Assembly (NCBI RefSeq): GCF_006716445.1
Contig: NZ_VFPA01000002.1
Span: forward strand, 496,001-560,000
Reading direction: 5' to 3'
Source of the DNA: Pseudonocardia kunmingensis
Lineage (GTDB): Bacteria > Actinomycetota > Actinomycetes > Mycobacteriales > Pseudonocardiaceae
Length of the DNA: 64,000 nucleotides
Below are positions 1 through 8,483 of this stretch, in pieces. Numbering within the stretch: the first letter of the stretch is position 1; each line of letters begins with the position of its first letter. The notes under the pieces are model-generated. The model saw only the letters and a program-made list of their open reading frames with translations. It did not search any database and was not told where the DNA came from. A program made the position numbers and the translations under genes.

Positions 1-202
1 CGGCTGAAGTCGCCTGGTGGTAGCGCCCCGCCCGGAGGCCGTCCTCGGCGGCGGTGAGCGCGAGCTGTCCCGCGTAGAAGACGAGCGCGACCTGGACCAC
101 CGCGGAAATCATTAGAAGCATCGCGAGCCACAGCTGCGCCATCTCCACGCTCGTGGAGCCTCCGCGCTCGGACTCATCGGGGCGCAGGAGCTGCACGTCC
201 AT
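1..202 (-). CDS. TadE-like pseudopilin (partial, C-terminus outside the window)
   Basis: The visible N-terminal 67 residues begin MDVQLLRPDES and contain a charged leader followed by GGSTSVEMAQLWLAMLLM, which has the Glu-after-hydrophobic-turn pattern of TadE-like minor pseudopilins (usual form: RGSAAVEFAL). One hydrophobic helix spans about residues 20-45. It lies at the downstream end of the tadABC operon, which is the usual place for TadE/TadF genes. The gene runs off the left edge, so its length and C-terminal domain cannot be judged. The ATG was chosen because it directly precedes this conserved leader. Confidence 0.7.
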   Translation of the reverse strand, partial: MDVQLLRPDESERGGSTSVEMAQLWLAMLLMISAVVQVALVFYAGQLALTAAEDGLRAGRYHQATSA

Positions 203-227
203 CAGTCGGCAGTCAACTCAGCGTGGG

Positions 228-425
228 CTACTCGTCGAGGGCTCCGAGCTTCTTGGCGATGAAGGCGCCCACCCCGGCGGCGATCGCGCCCGCGACCACG
301 GCGCCTCCGGAGATGTGGAAGCCCTCGTCGGTGTTGCGTCCGCCCCCGCGCTCGTCGACCGGGCCGAGTCGTTGCTGCAGCCAGAACAGGAGGTTCGTGA
401 GGTGCATGTTCGTCGTGGTCCACAT
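228..425 (-). CDS. Small membrane protein of the Tad operon
   Basis: A 65-residue protein starting MWTTTNMHLTNLLFWLQQRL, with a glycine/alanine-rich hydrophobic stretch (about residues 39-58, GGAVVAGAIAAGVGAF) and a basic end. It sits 14 bases after tadC and before the TadE-like gene, the position where many Tad operons encode the major Flp pilin. It lacks a clear Flp processing motif (G-x4-E-Y), so calling it the pilin would be a guess; a small structural or accessory membrane subunit is all the context supports. Confidence 0.55.
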   Translation of the reverse strand: MWTTTNMHLTNLLFWLQQRLGPVDERGGGRNTDEGFHISGGAVVAGAIAAGVGAFIAKKLGALDE

Positions 426-439
426 GGCGTGTCCTCTCC

Positions 440-1312
440 TCAGATCGTCAGCAGTGCGACACCGGCCGGGTACAGGACCCAGGCGGAGATCAGGAAGACC
501 TGCAGGGCACCGGGCGTGCTCATCTGGCCGCTGGCGCGGTGCGCATCGGCATGCTCGTCAGCGCGCAGCTCGTCCTGCAGGCTGTCCGCGCGGGCGAGCA
601 GCGTGTCGATGACCGCGCCGCCGTCCTGGCCGGCGGTGGCGGCGATCGTCGACAGGTCGGCGACTTCGTCGATCTCGACGCGCTCCCCGAACTGTCGCAG
701 CCCTTCCCAGGGCATGCGGCCGTTGCGGCCGGCGTCGTCGAGCTCGTCGCGGATGCGGCGCATCGCCCAGCCGTCGGCCAGGAGCTGGGCGGGTACCGAC
801 AGCGCGGTTGCCACGCCGGCCCCGCCGCGTCGTAGCAGGCTCACCTGCTGCAGGTACGCAACCAGGGCGTGCCGGAGCTCGTCACGGGCGGCGTCGGCGC
901 GGTCACCGACCTGCCGCCCGTAGGCGCTCCAGCCAACGGCTGCTCCGACGACTGTGAAGCCGACCGGGACGACGATGTGCAGTCCGACGTCGAGCACAGC
1001 GAGGACGGCGGCGAGCACCGGCCCCGACGAGCCGTACACCGCCGCGGCGCGGAGTCGTCCGAGCAGGAACCGCTCCCGGGGCCAACCCAGCAGGGCGAGG
1101 TCTGCGGTCGGCACGCCTCCCGGCAGATGCCGCAACAGCACGGTCCGGCGATGACCCGGCCCGGCCCGCGTCAACGGTGTGCGTTCGTCGAGCGCCGCCA
1201 GTGCATCGCCGAGCAGGGGGTGACCGCGTCCGAAGGCCAACGTGCACAGCGTCGCGGCGACGCCGAGCGCTGCTCCGGCGACGATGCTCACGATGAGGAC
1301 GTGGTTCATCAC
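440..1312 (-). CDS. tadC: TadC-like inner-membrane platform protein (type II secretion F domain)
   Basis: A 290-residue integral membrane protein with hydrophobic segments at the N-terminus (residues 3-25), around 90-125 and at the C-terminus (about 265-289). Between them lies a helical cytoplasmic region (RHALVAYLQQVSLLRRGGAG) typical of T2SF domains. TadB and TadC form the membrane platform on which the TadA ATPase acts. The GTG start overlaps the tadB stop by four bases (GTGA); an ATG follows directly as the second codon. The order A-B-C and the spacing are those of classical tad operons. Confidence 0.8.
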   Translation of the reverse strand: MMNHVLIVSIVAGAALGVAATLCTLAFGRGHPLLGDALAALDERTPLTRAGPGHRRTVLLRHLPGGVPTADLALLGWPRERFLLGRLRAAAVYGSSGPVLAAVLAVLDVGLHIVVPVGFTVVGAAVGWSAYGRQVGDRADAARDELRHALVAYLQQVSLLRRGGAGVATALSVPAQLLADGWAMRRIRDELDDAGRNGRMPWEGLRQFGERVEIDEVADLSTIAATAGQDGGAVIDTLLARADSLQDELRADEHADAHRASGQMSTPGALQVFLISAWVLYPAGVALLTI

Positions 1313-2184
1313 CGCGCTCCAGACCCGAGGAAGCGGGGAGCGGGACGGCCGAGTGCCAACCGCCGCATCCAGACGAGCAGCGCCAGCGTGCTCGCCAACA
1401 GCGTCGCCATCACCAGCTGACCGGTCGGGCTGCTGTAGGGCGCGGCGAACGAGGGCACCAGTGCCAGCAGAACGAGGACGCCTGCCTGGATGACCAGCAG
1501 CATCTTGATCGATTGGCGGGACTCGGCACGTGCGGCTTCGATGTCCCGGCGAGCGCGGACGTCACGGCCGAGCCCGTCGGCGAGCTGGCGCAGCACCCGC
1601 GCGACACCCACGCTCTGCTGGTGCAGCGCGAGCATGACGGCCGCGGCCACGGCGTCGCCGTCGCGGTCGTCGAGCGCGTCGGCGAACTCGCGCAATGCCG
1701 TCGTCGGGCTCGTCCCCTCGTCGGCCAGGCGGCGGGCGAGCGTCGCCACCGGTTGGTCGATGGTCTCGTCGACGTGCGGGGCGGTGACCCGGATGGCGTG
1801 CGCGAGTCCGACCGCGCCGCCGCCGACGAGGGTGTCGGCCATTCGACGGCACCACGCCTCGAGCGCCTCCGACCGCTTGATCCGATCCTGGGCCACCTTC
1901 GCCGAGCCGAGCAGCCAGGGTGACCAGACACCGACCGCGGTGACGGCCACGCCGACGACGGGCCAGCTGGTGGTCAGCCAGACCACGGTGCCGGCGGCGA
2001 CCCACGCCAGCATCCGTAGGCGCTCCTGCCCCCTGCGCCGGCCCGGTATCCCGGTGCTCGCCGCGATCGAGGCGAAGCGCCGCCGCCACCGCGACGGCGC
2101 CGAGACGCCCGTCGGCAGTCCGGCGACGACCAGCAGGACTCCGATCAGCGATAGTGCGCCCGCGGCGGCTGCGACGACGCTCAC
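1309..2184 (-). CDS. tadB: TadB-like inner-membrane platform protein (type II secretion F domain)
   Basis: About 291 residues. Hydrophobic N-terminal segments (SVVAAAAGALSLIGVLLVVA and a pair near residues 65-100) and two C-terminal ones (VIQAGVLVLLALVPSF, LVMATLLASTLALLVW) flank a cytoplasmic T2SF core with the family signature LRQLADGLGRDVRARRDIEA. I chose the GTG that overlaps the tadA stop by four bases; an upstream GTG nine codons earlier would overlap tadA by 31 bases and is less likely. It is the partner of TadC. Confidence 0.8.
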   Translation of the reverse strand: MSVVAAAAGALSLIGVLLVVAGLPTGVSAPSRWRRRFASIAASTGIPGRRRGQERLRMLAWVAAGTVVWLTTSWPVVGVAVTAVGVWSPWLLGSAKVAQDRIKRSEALEAWCRRMADTLVGGGAVGLAHAIRVTAPHVDETIDQPVATLARRLADEGTSPTTALREFADALDDRDGDAVAAAVMLALHQQSVGVARVLRQLADGLGRDVRARRDIEAARAESRQSIKMLLVIQAGVLVLLALVPSFAAPYSSPTGQLVMATLLASTLALLVWMRRLALGRPAPRFLGSGAR

Positions 2185-3578
2185 CACGCTCGCCGTCCCG
2201 GCTCGGGCCACTGGTCGACATCGGGGCGATGCAGGAACGTGAGCGGTACGCCCGACTCGTCGAACGCGTCCCGTCGTTGCGGCAGCATCTGGAACCGGCC
2301 TCGTGGGTCCGTCCCGCCGGACGGCGCCGCGAAGATCCGGTTCAGGGCGATGGCGCCGACCTCGTTCACGTCGGTGACCTCGGCGATCTCCGCGACGAAC
2401 CGACCTGCGCCGCCGAGTGCCGGGTGGGTCATGTGCCGCATGTGCACGACGTAGTCGATGCCCGTGGCAGCCAGCCGGGTGATGTAGCTGTCCGAGCAGT
2501 TCGGACCGGCCCCCTCCAAGGCGGCCACGATGAGACGCTCGAGTGCGTCACCGGCCGAACTCGCGTGCAGTGTGCACATCGAGCCGGGCATCCCCGCGGT
2601 CATCGCCTTGAGAATCGGCAGCGCCTCCGCGCCGCGGACCTCGCCGACGACGACGCGCGTGACCGACATCCGAAGCGTCTGGTGCAGCAACTGGGACAAC
2701 GACACCTCACCGGCTCGCAGACCGGTGGAGGAATCGGTCTCCGTCGAACCGGGGCGGGCCTGCATCGCGTAGAGAAGTGCGGGCGCTCGCGGCAGCCGGT
2801 GCAGGTCGAGCTCGTACTCGGTCTCCAGCGTTGCGAACCGCTCGCCAGGAGAGATCTCGCGTGCGAGCGCACGCAGCAACGTCGTCTTTCCGACCGACGG
2901 CGGTCCCGTGATCAGCACATTTCGTCGGGCGTGGACGAGCGCCCGTAGGAACAGCGCGATGCCGACCGAGATCGTGCCAACGTGCAGCAGGTTGTCGAGT
3001 GTGACGTCGACGAGTCTGTGGCGTCGGATCGTCACCGTCGGGCGGGGCACGACGTCACGCAGGGCCGCCAGCCGCGAGCCGTCGGGAAGCTGCATGTTGA
3101 GCATCGGCTGTGCCGAGGAGAACGCGCGTTCCGACGCTCCGTGGTGTGCGGCGATGTACTGCAGCTGCGCGATCAGCTCGTCGTCGGAATCGGCTACGGG
3201 CTCCGCTGCGCGACGCACCGCCCCATCGCGCAGCCGCAGCAGCGGGGTGTCGCTGCCGGTGATGTGGATGTCCTCGACGTCGGGCAGGTCGAGCAGGGCC
3301 TGCAGGCGGCCGAGGCCCCAGATGGTGCTCTCGATGGCCCGTACCACCTGTGCCTCGTCGGCTCGGCTCAGCGGGGAGCTGCCGACGGTCATCCGGCGTC
3401 GGGTCTCCGACGCGAGTTCGTCCTCGATCCATCCGCGGATCAGCTGGCGCTGATCGGATGCGGTGAGCGTCGCCCGTCGCGGATGATCGCTCAACTGCTC
3501 GAGAACGGTGGCCCGGATGCGATCGACGACGGCGCGATCAACCGAGACACCTGAACGCTCAGCATGACCCGTGGTCAC
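2181..3578 (-). CDS. tadA: TadA/CpaF secretion ATPase
   Basis: A 465-residue cytoplasmic ATPase of the type II/IV secretion (VirB11/CpaF) family that powers Tad pilus assembly. The N-terminal domain includes IESTIWGLGRLQALLDLPDV and DIHITGSDTPLLRL. The catalytic core shows Walker A GPPSVGKTTLLRAL, the Asp-box-like ETEYELDLHRLP, Walker B VTRVVVGEVRGAEALPI and the His-box segment MPGSMCTLHASSAGDALERL. The frame is open 375 bases further upstream, but the GTG overlapping the tadZ stop by four bases (GTGA) gives a family-like length and fits the coupled operon. Confidence 0.88.
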   Translation of the reverse strand: MTTGHAERSGVSVDRAVVDRIRATVLEQLSDHPRRATLTASDQRQLIRGWIEDELASETRRRMTVGSSPLSRADEAQVVRAIESTIWGLGRLQALLDLPDVEDIHITGSDTPLLRLRDGAVRRAAEPVADSDDELIAQLQYIAAHHGASERAFSSAQPMLNMQLPDGSRLAALRDVVPRPTVTIRRHRLVDVTLDNLLHVGTISVGIALFLRALVHARRNVLITGPPSVGKTTLLRALAREISPGERFATLETEYELDLHRLPRAPALLYAMQARPGSTETDSSTGLRAGEVSLSQLLHQTLRMSVTRVVVGEVRGAEALPILKAMTAGMPGSMCTLHASSAGDALERLIVAALEGAGPNCSDSYITRLAATGIDYVVHMRHMTHPALGGAGRFVAEIAEVTDVNEVGAIALNRIFAAPSGGTDPRGRFQMLPQRRDAFDESGVPLTFLHRPDVDQWPEPGRRAW

Positions 3579-4300
3579 GATGCCGCCTGAGCGGGTGGTG
3601 CCGCGAGCGCGATTCGACGTGCCTCGCGTTGCAGCGCACTGCGCCGGAAGCCGGGACCCGGCTCGCGTCCTTCGGCCCAGACGCGCGCAGCGCGCGCGTC
3701 GAGTGGTAGCTGGCCGAGGAGGGGCACCTGGCAGGCCGTGGCGATGTCGCCCGCGGAGTACGGCCGGCCGGCGCCGACGACGAGCAGACCCAACGCTGCC
3801 GCCGACGGCAGCACCTCCTCGCGGAGGAGAGCGGTGAGCCTCGCGGCGGATCGCGCCGCGGGCAACGTCGACCACGTGACGACCACGACGTGGTGGCTGG
3901 CCTGCAACAGCGGGGTGATGCCGCCGCTGGCCAGGAAGCGGCCCCCGTCGCACAGCACGTCGATGTCACCGAGGGCGCGGAACGCGTCTGACAGCTGTGC
4001 CCAGGGGACGGCGGCTGCCTGGCCGGGTCGCCCCAGCCCACCCAGCACCGCCGGCCCGTGGTCGACCCGTACCGCCAGCCGCTGCAGCAGGTGACCCACT
4101 GGCTCGTGACGGGCCTGGACGACCAGCTCCAGGACGGTCGATCCCGGCGGCCAACTACCGCGGCCCAGGCCCGCCGCGATGTCGCCACCGGAAGGGTCTG
4201 CGTCGACGACGAACGCCTCGCGGGGCCATTCGGCGGCCAGCGCAAGCGTGGCAGTCGTGACACCGGGACTGTTCTTGGCCGAGACGAAGGTGATCAGCAT
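3575..4300 (-). CDS. TadZ/CpaE-like deviant P-loop protein
   Basis: A 241-residue MinD/ParA-superfamily protein beginning MLITFVSAKNSPGVTTATL. The loop keeps the signature first Lys and the Thr pair, but the invariant catalytic Lys (GKT) is replaced by Val (GVTT), as in several TadZ/CpaE proteins that bind nucleotide weakly. The next strand ends in VDADPSGGDIA, the usual A' motif. In Tad systems this protein places the secretion machinery at a cell pole or site; that role is taken from the family. It lies between the CpaB-like gene (3 bases) and tadA (4-base overlap). Confidence 0.75.
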   Translation of the reverse strand: MLITFVSAKNSPGVTTATLALAAEWPREAFVVDADPSGGDIAAGLGRGSWPPGSTVLELVVQARHEPVGHLLQRLAVRVDHGPAVLGGLGRPGQAAAVPWAQLSDAFRALGDIDVLCDGGRFLASGGITPLLQASHHVVVVTWSTLPAARSAARLTALLREEVLPSAAALGLLVVGAGRPYSAGDIATACQVPLLGQLPLDARAARVWAEGREPGPGFRRSALQREARRIALAAPPAQAAS

Positions 4301-4303
4301 TGG

Positions 4304-4930
4304 TCATCCCCGTCCGACGAGGACGAGCACTGTGCGGTCGTCGCCCGCAGCCCGCGCGAGGCTCGGCACGATCCTTTCGGGCACGAGCAGATCGACGGTC
4401 CGTCGGCCCGAGACGTCTGGGCTTCCCACGGCCAGGACGAGTGCCCGCACGCTGGAAGCAGGGTCGTCGAGGCGAACCACCAGCACTTCGTCGCGAACGG
4501 TCAGCGGGGTGGTCGGTACCTGCCCCGGCCCGACGGCGATGCCGATCACTGCGTCCCCTGCTGCCGGAAGAGGATCTGCGCGCAAGGCGTCGGGCGGAAG
4601 CACCTGTCCGGGGAAGAGGTCCGTGGCGGCGGGCCTTCCGACGACCGTGTCGACATCGCTCCAGGCGATGCTGCTGAGTCCGGATCCCGTCGGGAGCGGC
4701 GCCGGTCGGACGTCCAGGTTGGAGATCACCTGGCCGAACGGCACGGGCCGCGCCAGTGCCACGACAGTGATGTGGCGGGTGGCCTCCTGGTAGGCGAACC
4801 AGCCGAGCAGGGCACCGACGATGCTGAGCAGAGCACCCAGGACCAGTAGCCGGGACGAGCGGCGTCGGCGCAGGCGTGGCGGAGCGAGCTGCTCGTCGAC
4901 GCCGGACTGCGTCATGGTCGACGGCCTCAT
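4304..4930 (-). CDS. CpaB/RcpC-like SAF-domain protein
   Basis: About 208 residues: a basic cytoplasmic N-terminus (RLRRRRSSR), one transmembrane segment (LLVLGALLSIVGALLGWFAY), then an extracytoplasmic SAF domain (ITVVALARPVPFGQVISNLD ... LFPGQVLPPDAL). Such proteins are periplasmic or cell-wall-side components of Tad pilus systems. The ATG chosen shares one base with the upstream stop (TGATG); a TTG one codon earlier is possible. The gene forms the start of the structural part of the operon, just before the TadZ-like gene. Confidence 0.72.
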   Translation of the reverse strand: MRPSTMTQSGVDEQLAPPRLRRRRSSRLLVLGALLSIVGALLGWFAYQEATRHITVVALARPVPFGQVISNLDVRPAPLPTGSGLSSIAWSDVDTVVGRPAATDLFPGQVLPPDALRADPLPAAGDAVIGIAVGPGQVPTTPLTVRDEVLVVRLDDPASSVRALVLAVGSPDVSGRRTVDLLVPERIVPSLARAAGDDRTVLVLVGRG

Positions 4931-5799
4931 CAACCGCCCCCGTCCACCAGCACCTGGACCTCACCCACGGCGAGGGGTTGCTCTGCGGTGAGCAGCACGG
5001 TCTGCCCACCGCTGACGGGGGCTCCACCCGACACTCCGCTCCAGTCGACCTGCCAGATCCCGGTGGCGACCACCGGCCAGCGACCGGTGCCGCCCGTGCG
5101 TTCCGGCAACGAGCGCAACTCGTAGGTGTAGCCGCAGTCCGGCGACGGCCCGGACTGGCCGGCCCAGGGTGTGCCGGGGCCGGCACATCGAACTTGGGCG
5201 CCCGGTGGGCCCATCGTCCATTCGACCGCGACGAGCCGCGCAGTCGCGGTGACTTGCGAAGCTCCGGCCGTCGCCGTGGCTGACAGCGGCCCCGTTCCCT
5301 GCGGTCCGGGGTCGATCCACAGCCAGACGGGCACGCCGACGAACGCGAGTTCGGAGACCGACATCCGCACCGCGGGAGCGGGCAGGTCGAGCATCTCGAT
5401 CGCCCGCTGGGCGAGGACCGCCGGAGAGACGGCTGGAGAGACGGCCGGAGGATCGATCTCGATGGGAGGCAGGTCGATCTCCCCTCGCCCCTCGACCGTG
5501 CCGCCGCCAAGAGGCAACGGTGCACCGGCCAGGGGCGGCGGCTTGCTCGCTGTCGACGAGGCCTCGGGAGTCGGCGAGCGGTTCTCCTCACGGCGCGCGG
5601 GCGCGGACCGCCTCCCTGGCCGGTCACGCGAGGGCGCGCTCGCACGCGGGCCGCCGGGGCGGGCGGGATCAGCGGCCTCGATGAGGCACCGTCCTGCCCC
5701 GTCGACGACTTTGCAGCCGCCGCCTTCCGGCGGCGCGTGTGCAGCTGTCGGCGCGGGCAGCACAACAAGGCCCAGGGCGAGCAGCGACACCGTCAGCAC
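4930..5799 (-). CDS. Secreted protein of the Tad operon, function unknown
   Basis: About 289 residues starting with a short signal peptide (GTG start, VLTVSLLALGLVVLPAPTAA, likely cleaved after the Ala-rich end). A long Pro/Arg/Glu-rich low-complexity stretch follows (about residues 45-130, with an AVSP repeat), then a folded C-terminal region rich in Trp, Gly and Thr containing CAGPGTPWAGQ and CGYTYELRSLPERT. The GTG start overlaps the upstream lipoprotein stop. The product is probably exported and cell-wall exposed; no family is recognised. Its place at the head of the Tad genes suggests an envelope partner of the apparatus. Confidence 0.65.
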   Translation of the reverse strand: MLTVSLLALGLVVLPAPTAAHAPPEGGGCKVVDGAGRCLIEAADPARPGGPRASAPSRDRPGRRSAPARREENRSPTPEASSTASKPPPLAGAPLPLGGGTVEGRGEIDLPPIEIDPPAVSPAVSPAVLAQRAIEMLDLPAPAVRMSVSELAFVGVPVWLWIDPGPQGTGPLSATATAGASQVTATARLVAVEWTMGPPGAQVRCAGPGTPWAGQSGPSPDCGYTYELRSLPERTGGTGRWPVVATGIWQVDWSGVSGGAPVSGGQTVLLTAEQPLAVGEVQVLVDGGG

Positions 5800-6326
5800 G
5801 GTTCGCTCACCGCCGGCGTGGTCTGCTCGACGAGCCAGCGGTCGCCGTCGCGCACCACCTCTGCCCGCAGTCGGAACCTCTGCAGCTGGTTCTCGAGGTC
5901 GTCGAGCGTCGCGCCGCTCGCATCGATCAGTCGCGAGTCGCCCAGATCGACGCAGTCGAGCACGGTGACGCTGTCCGGCGTCCCGCGGTCGACCACCGGC
6001 GACCGCGAGATCGTCCCCACCGTTCTGGCGGGAATGCTCGCGTAGTTCTCGACGTCGATGAGTGCCGTCTCGAGCGCTTGACCGCGCGAAACCGCTTCGA
6101 GCGCCGGCCGCCAGTCCCGCTCCGTGGGAGCGGCGCGGGCTGCGTCGGACACCTCCCAGAACGTCCGGTACGCCGCGAGGGCGGCGTCGTGCGGCGACGG
6201 CAGCGATCGTGGGGGAGGAGGCGGGGGCGCAGGTGACGGCGGGGGCGGTGTGGTGCCACAGCTCGCGACCACGAGTGCGGCAGCCATGACCCCGCACAGC
6301 ATCGCGAGGCGCTCCCGTGCCTTCAC
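5793..6326 (-). CDS. Lipoprotein, first gene of the Tad operon
   Basis: A 177-residue lipoprotein. The GTG start (VKARERLAML) is preceded by a strong AGGAGG ribosome site at 8 bases; the longer open frame upstream is arginine-rich and unlikely. The signal peptide ends in the lipobox ALVVASC, followed by a Pro-rich linker and a compact alpha/beta domain (AYRTFWEVSDAARAAP ... DSVTVLDCVDLGDSRLI ... DRWLVEQTTPAV) that resembles NTF2-like lipoproteins common in actinobacterial conjugative loci. It overlaps the next gene by seven bases. The function is unknown; it is anchored on the outer face of the membrane. Confidence 0.65.
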   Translation of the reverse strand: MKARERLAMLCGVMAAALVVASCGTTPPPPSPAPPPPPPRSLPSPHDAALAAYRTFWEVSDAARAAPTERDWRPALEAVSRGQALETALIDVENYASIPARTVGTISRSPVVDRGTPDSVTVLDCVDLGDSRLIDASGATLDDLENQLQRFRLRAEVVRDGDRWLVEQTTPAVSEPC

Positions 6327-6567
6327 CCCGATCCACCTCCTCGTCGTGCCGTCGATGGTGGTGCGGTCCGTGGTCGCTGCGTGGTCGCCGGCGTGGTCGT
6401 CCCGTGGCCGGCGCTGCGAGTTCTGCGATCCGGTGTGCTCTGGCCTACCAGACCGGTAGGCGTGTTCGTGGCGTTTTCGCAGAACTCCTCGGATCTGCTG
6501 GTTGACCACGTGGCCGTCGCTCTGTCCGGGGATGGTCGTTGGCGCTGTCCGACCGACGGAGGCGCGA

Positions 6568-7473
6568 ATGCCTGGTTCAGCGCGCGAGCGCTACCTCCTG
6601 CACATGGCCCTTCGGATCGCCGGGGACGGGACGCGTGTCTTCCCGCTCCGGCCCCGCAGCAAGGTGCCGGCGCTCGATGAGGGGTGGCCGTCCTTGGCGA
6701 CGCGGGACCCCGTGCAATTGCGCACGTGGTGGCGTGCACGGCCCTACAACATCGGCGTCGTGACGGGAGGGCCGTCCGGCCTCCTCGTCGTCGATCTCGA
6801 CGCCCCGGCCCGCATCGGTGAGCCCCACGGACGGCAGGTGCTGGCCGATCTCGCCCGCGACGCCGGCGAGGCGATCCCCAGGGACACCCGCATCGTGAAC
6901 ACGCCCAGCGGCGGTCAGCACCTGTACTTCCGACTCCCGGAGGACGTCGAGCTGCGCAACACCGCGGGCTTCCTCGGCGCGCACATCGACACGCGCGCCT
7001 CCGGCGGGTACGTCGTCGGGCCTGGTTCAATCGTGCCCAAGGGGCGGTACCGCCTGGTAGTCGCGGCCGACCCGCAGCCGGTTCCAGACTGGCTGCTCGA
7101 GCGCCTCCGTCCGCCTGCCCCGAGCCATCGGCCGGCGGGACCGCTCCGCGCCGCCCGTACCAGCTCCGCCTACATCGCGGCGGCCGTACGGGGCGAGGCC
7201 GAGCGGGTAGCCACAGCCGCTGTCGGTACCCGCAACCATGCCTTGTTCCGTGCCGCCGCGCGGCTCGGCACGTTCGTTGCGGAGGGCACGCTCGCGGAGG
7301 CAGAAGCATGGCGCGTGCTGCGCGGGGCGGTGGAGGGACATCTCGGGGTAGGCGGATTCGGCGCCACGGAGGTCGAGCGCACGATCCGGTCCGGATTCCA
7401 CCGAGCGACGCGCGACGCCGGCTTCGGCCTGCACAGGCATGCGACCGTAGGCCGCGACGGGCTGGTGCGATGA
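6568..7473 (+). CDS. Bifunctional primase/polymerase (Prim-Pol, AEP family)
   Basis: About 301 residues. The N-terminal archaeo-eukaryotic primase domain has the motifs of plasmid-type Prim-Pol enzymes: LVVDLDAPA (catalytic DxD), NTPSGGQHLYFRLP (the sxH-type motif) and GGYVVGPGSIVP. The C-terminal helical region (about 190-300) resembles the PriCT-like tail. It would prime or copy element DNA during replication or transfer. The ATG chosen has GGAGG seven bases upstream; an open frame reaches back 22 codons. Its stop overlaps the next start (ATGA), so it is coupled to the ArdC-like gene. No helicase domain is present. Confidence 0.82.
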   Translation: MPGSARERYLLHMALRIAGDGTRVFPLRPRSKVPALDEGWPSLATRDPVQLRTWWRARPYNIGVVTGGPSGLLVVDLDAPARIGEPHGRQVLADLARDAGEAIPRDTRIVNTPSGGQHLYFRLPEDVELRNTAGFLGAHIDTRASGGYVVGPGSIVPKGRYRLVVAADPQPVPDWLLERLRPPAPSHRPAGPLRAARTSSAYIAAAVRGEAERVATAAVGTRNHALFRAAARLGTFVAEGTLAEAEAWRVLRGAVEGHLGVGGFGATEVERTIRSGFHRATRDAGFGLHRHATVGRDGLVR

Positions 7474-8459
7474 CGATGTCGGAACGTCGCACCACAACAA
7501 GGTTCTCGGTGACCGAGCGCGTGGCCCGGGTCGAGAGGTTGAACGCCAAGCTCGCCGGCGCCGTGCAGGACCTGACCAGCAGCGAGCAATGGATGGCCAT
7601 GCTGCGTACGGCAGCCGCCTTCCACGACTACAGCCCGCGCAACGTGCTGCTGCTCTGGATGCAGGCCCAGGAGAGAGACGTCGTACTCACCCGCGTCGCC
7701 GGCTACACGACGTGGCGTCGGCTCGGCCGATCCGTGCGTGCCGGCGAACGGGGCTTCGCGGTGCTCGCCCCGGTTACACGACGCCTCTCGGAGGACGACA
7801 AGGCGAAGGACGCGGGTCCGCTCACCGGTAAGCGGCGGATGGTCGGCGTGCGGGTGGCGCACGTGTTCGACGTCGCGCAGACGGTCGGGAAGCCGTTGCC
7901 GACGCCGCAGCCCCCGGCCGTCCTGCACGGCGCTGATGCGGGTCTCTGGGAACCGCTCGCGCACCTCGTCGACGAACACGGCTACGAGCTGCGCCGGTCG
8001 CCCGAGCTGGGCGACGTGCAGGGGTGGACGGATCATCGAGAGCGTGTCGTGTCGGTACGTCCCGATATCGAGGACGCTCAAGCGACCGCGGTACTGGCCC
8101 ACGAGCTGGCGCACATCCGCGCCGACCACGAGCACCGGCCGATCAGCCGCGCTCAGCGGGAGACGGAGGCCGAGTCCGCCGCTCATGTCGTGCTCACCGC
8201 GCGGGGCCTCGACACGTCGGCTCTGGCGGTGCCCTACATCGCCGGCTGGAGCCGCGGTGACCCGAAGGTGATCGCCGAGGCTGCGGAGACCGTGCACAAG
8301 GTGGCCGCTGGCATGCTGGTTGACATCGAGCGACTCGTGGACGATGCAGAGCCAGACGCATCGGGGCCGGCGGTACGACGCACGCGGGGGAGCGACCTCG
8401 ACCGACAGATCTCGAGGACCGTTCCGGCACCGAGAACTGGCCCTGCCGCCTCGCTGTAG
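7470..8459 (+). CDS. ArdC-like antirestriction protein with zincin domain
   Basis: A 329-residue protein. The N-terminal part (about residues 15-130) matches the ArdC N-terminal ssDNA-binding domain (SPRNVLLLWMQAQERDVVLT, YTTWRRLGRSVRAGERGF). The C-terminal part is an ImmA/IrrE-type metallopeptidase with HExxH in AVLAHELAHIRADHEH (near residue 209) and a downstream Glu in RETEAESAAHVVL. ArdC proteins enter the recipient or act early to protect incoming DNA from restriction. The ATG overlaps the primase stop. Coupling to a primase fits a leading-region role during conjugation, which is inference. Confidence 0.8.
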   Translation: MTMSERRTTTRFSVTERVARVERLNAKLAGAVQDLTSSEQWMAMLRTAAAFHDYSPRNVLLLWMQAQERDVVLTRVAGYTTWRRLGRSVRAGERGFAVLAPVTRRLSEDDKAKDAGPLTGKRRMVGVRVAHVFDVAQTVGKPLPTPQPPAVLHGADAGLWEPLAHLVDEHGYELRRSPELGDVQGWTDHRERVVSVRPDIEDAQATAVLAHELAHIRADHEHRPISRAQRETEAESAAHVVLTARGLDTSALAVPYIAGWSRGDPKVIAEAAETVHKVAAGMLVDIERLVDDAEPDASGPAVRRTRGSDLDRQISRTVPAPRTGPAASL

Positions 8460-8483
8460 CTCGGCGGAGTTGTCCACAGCTGC

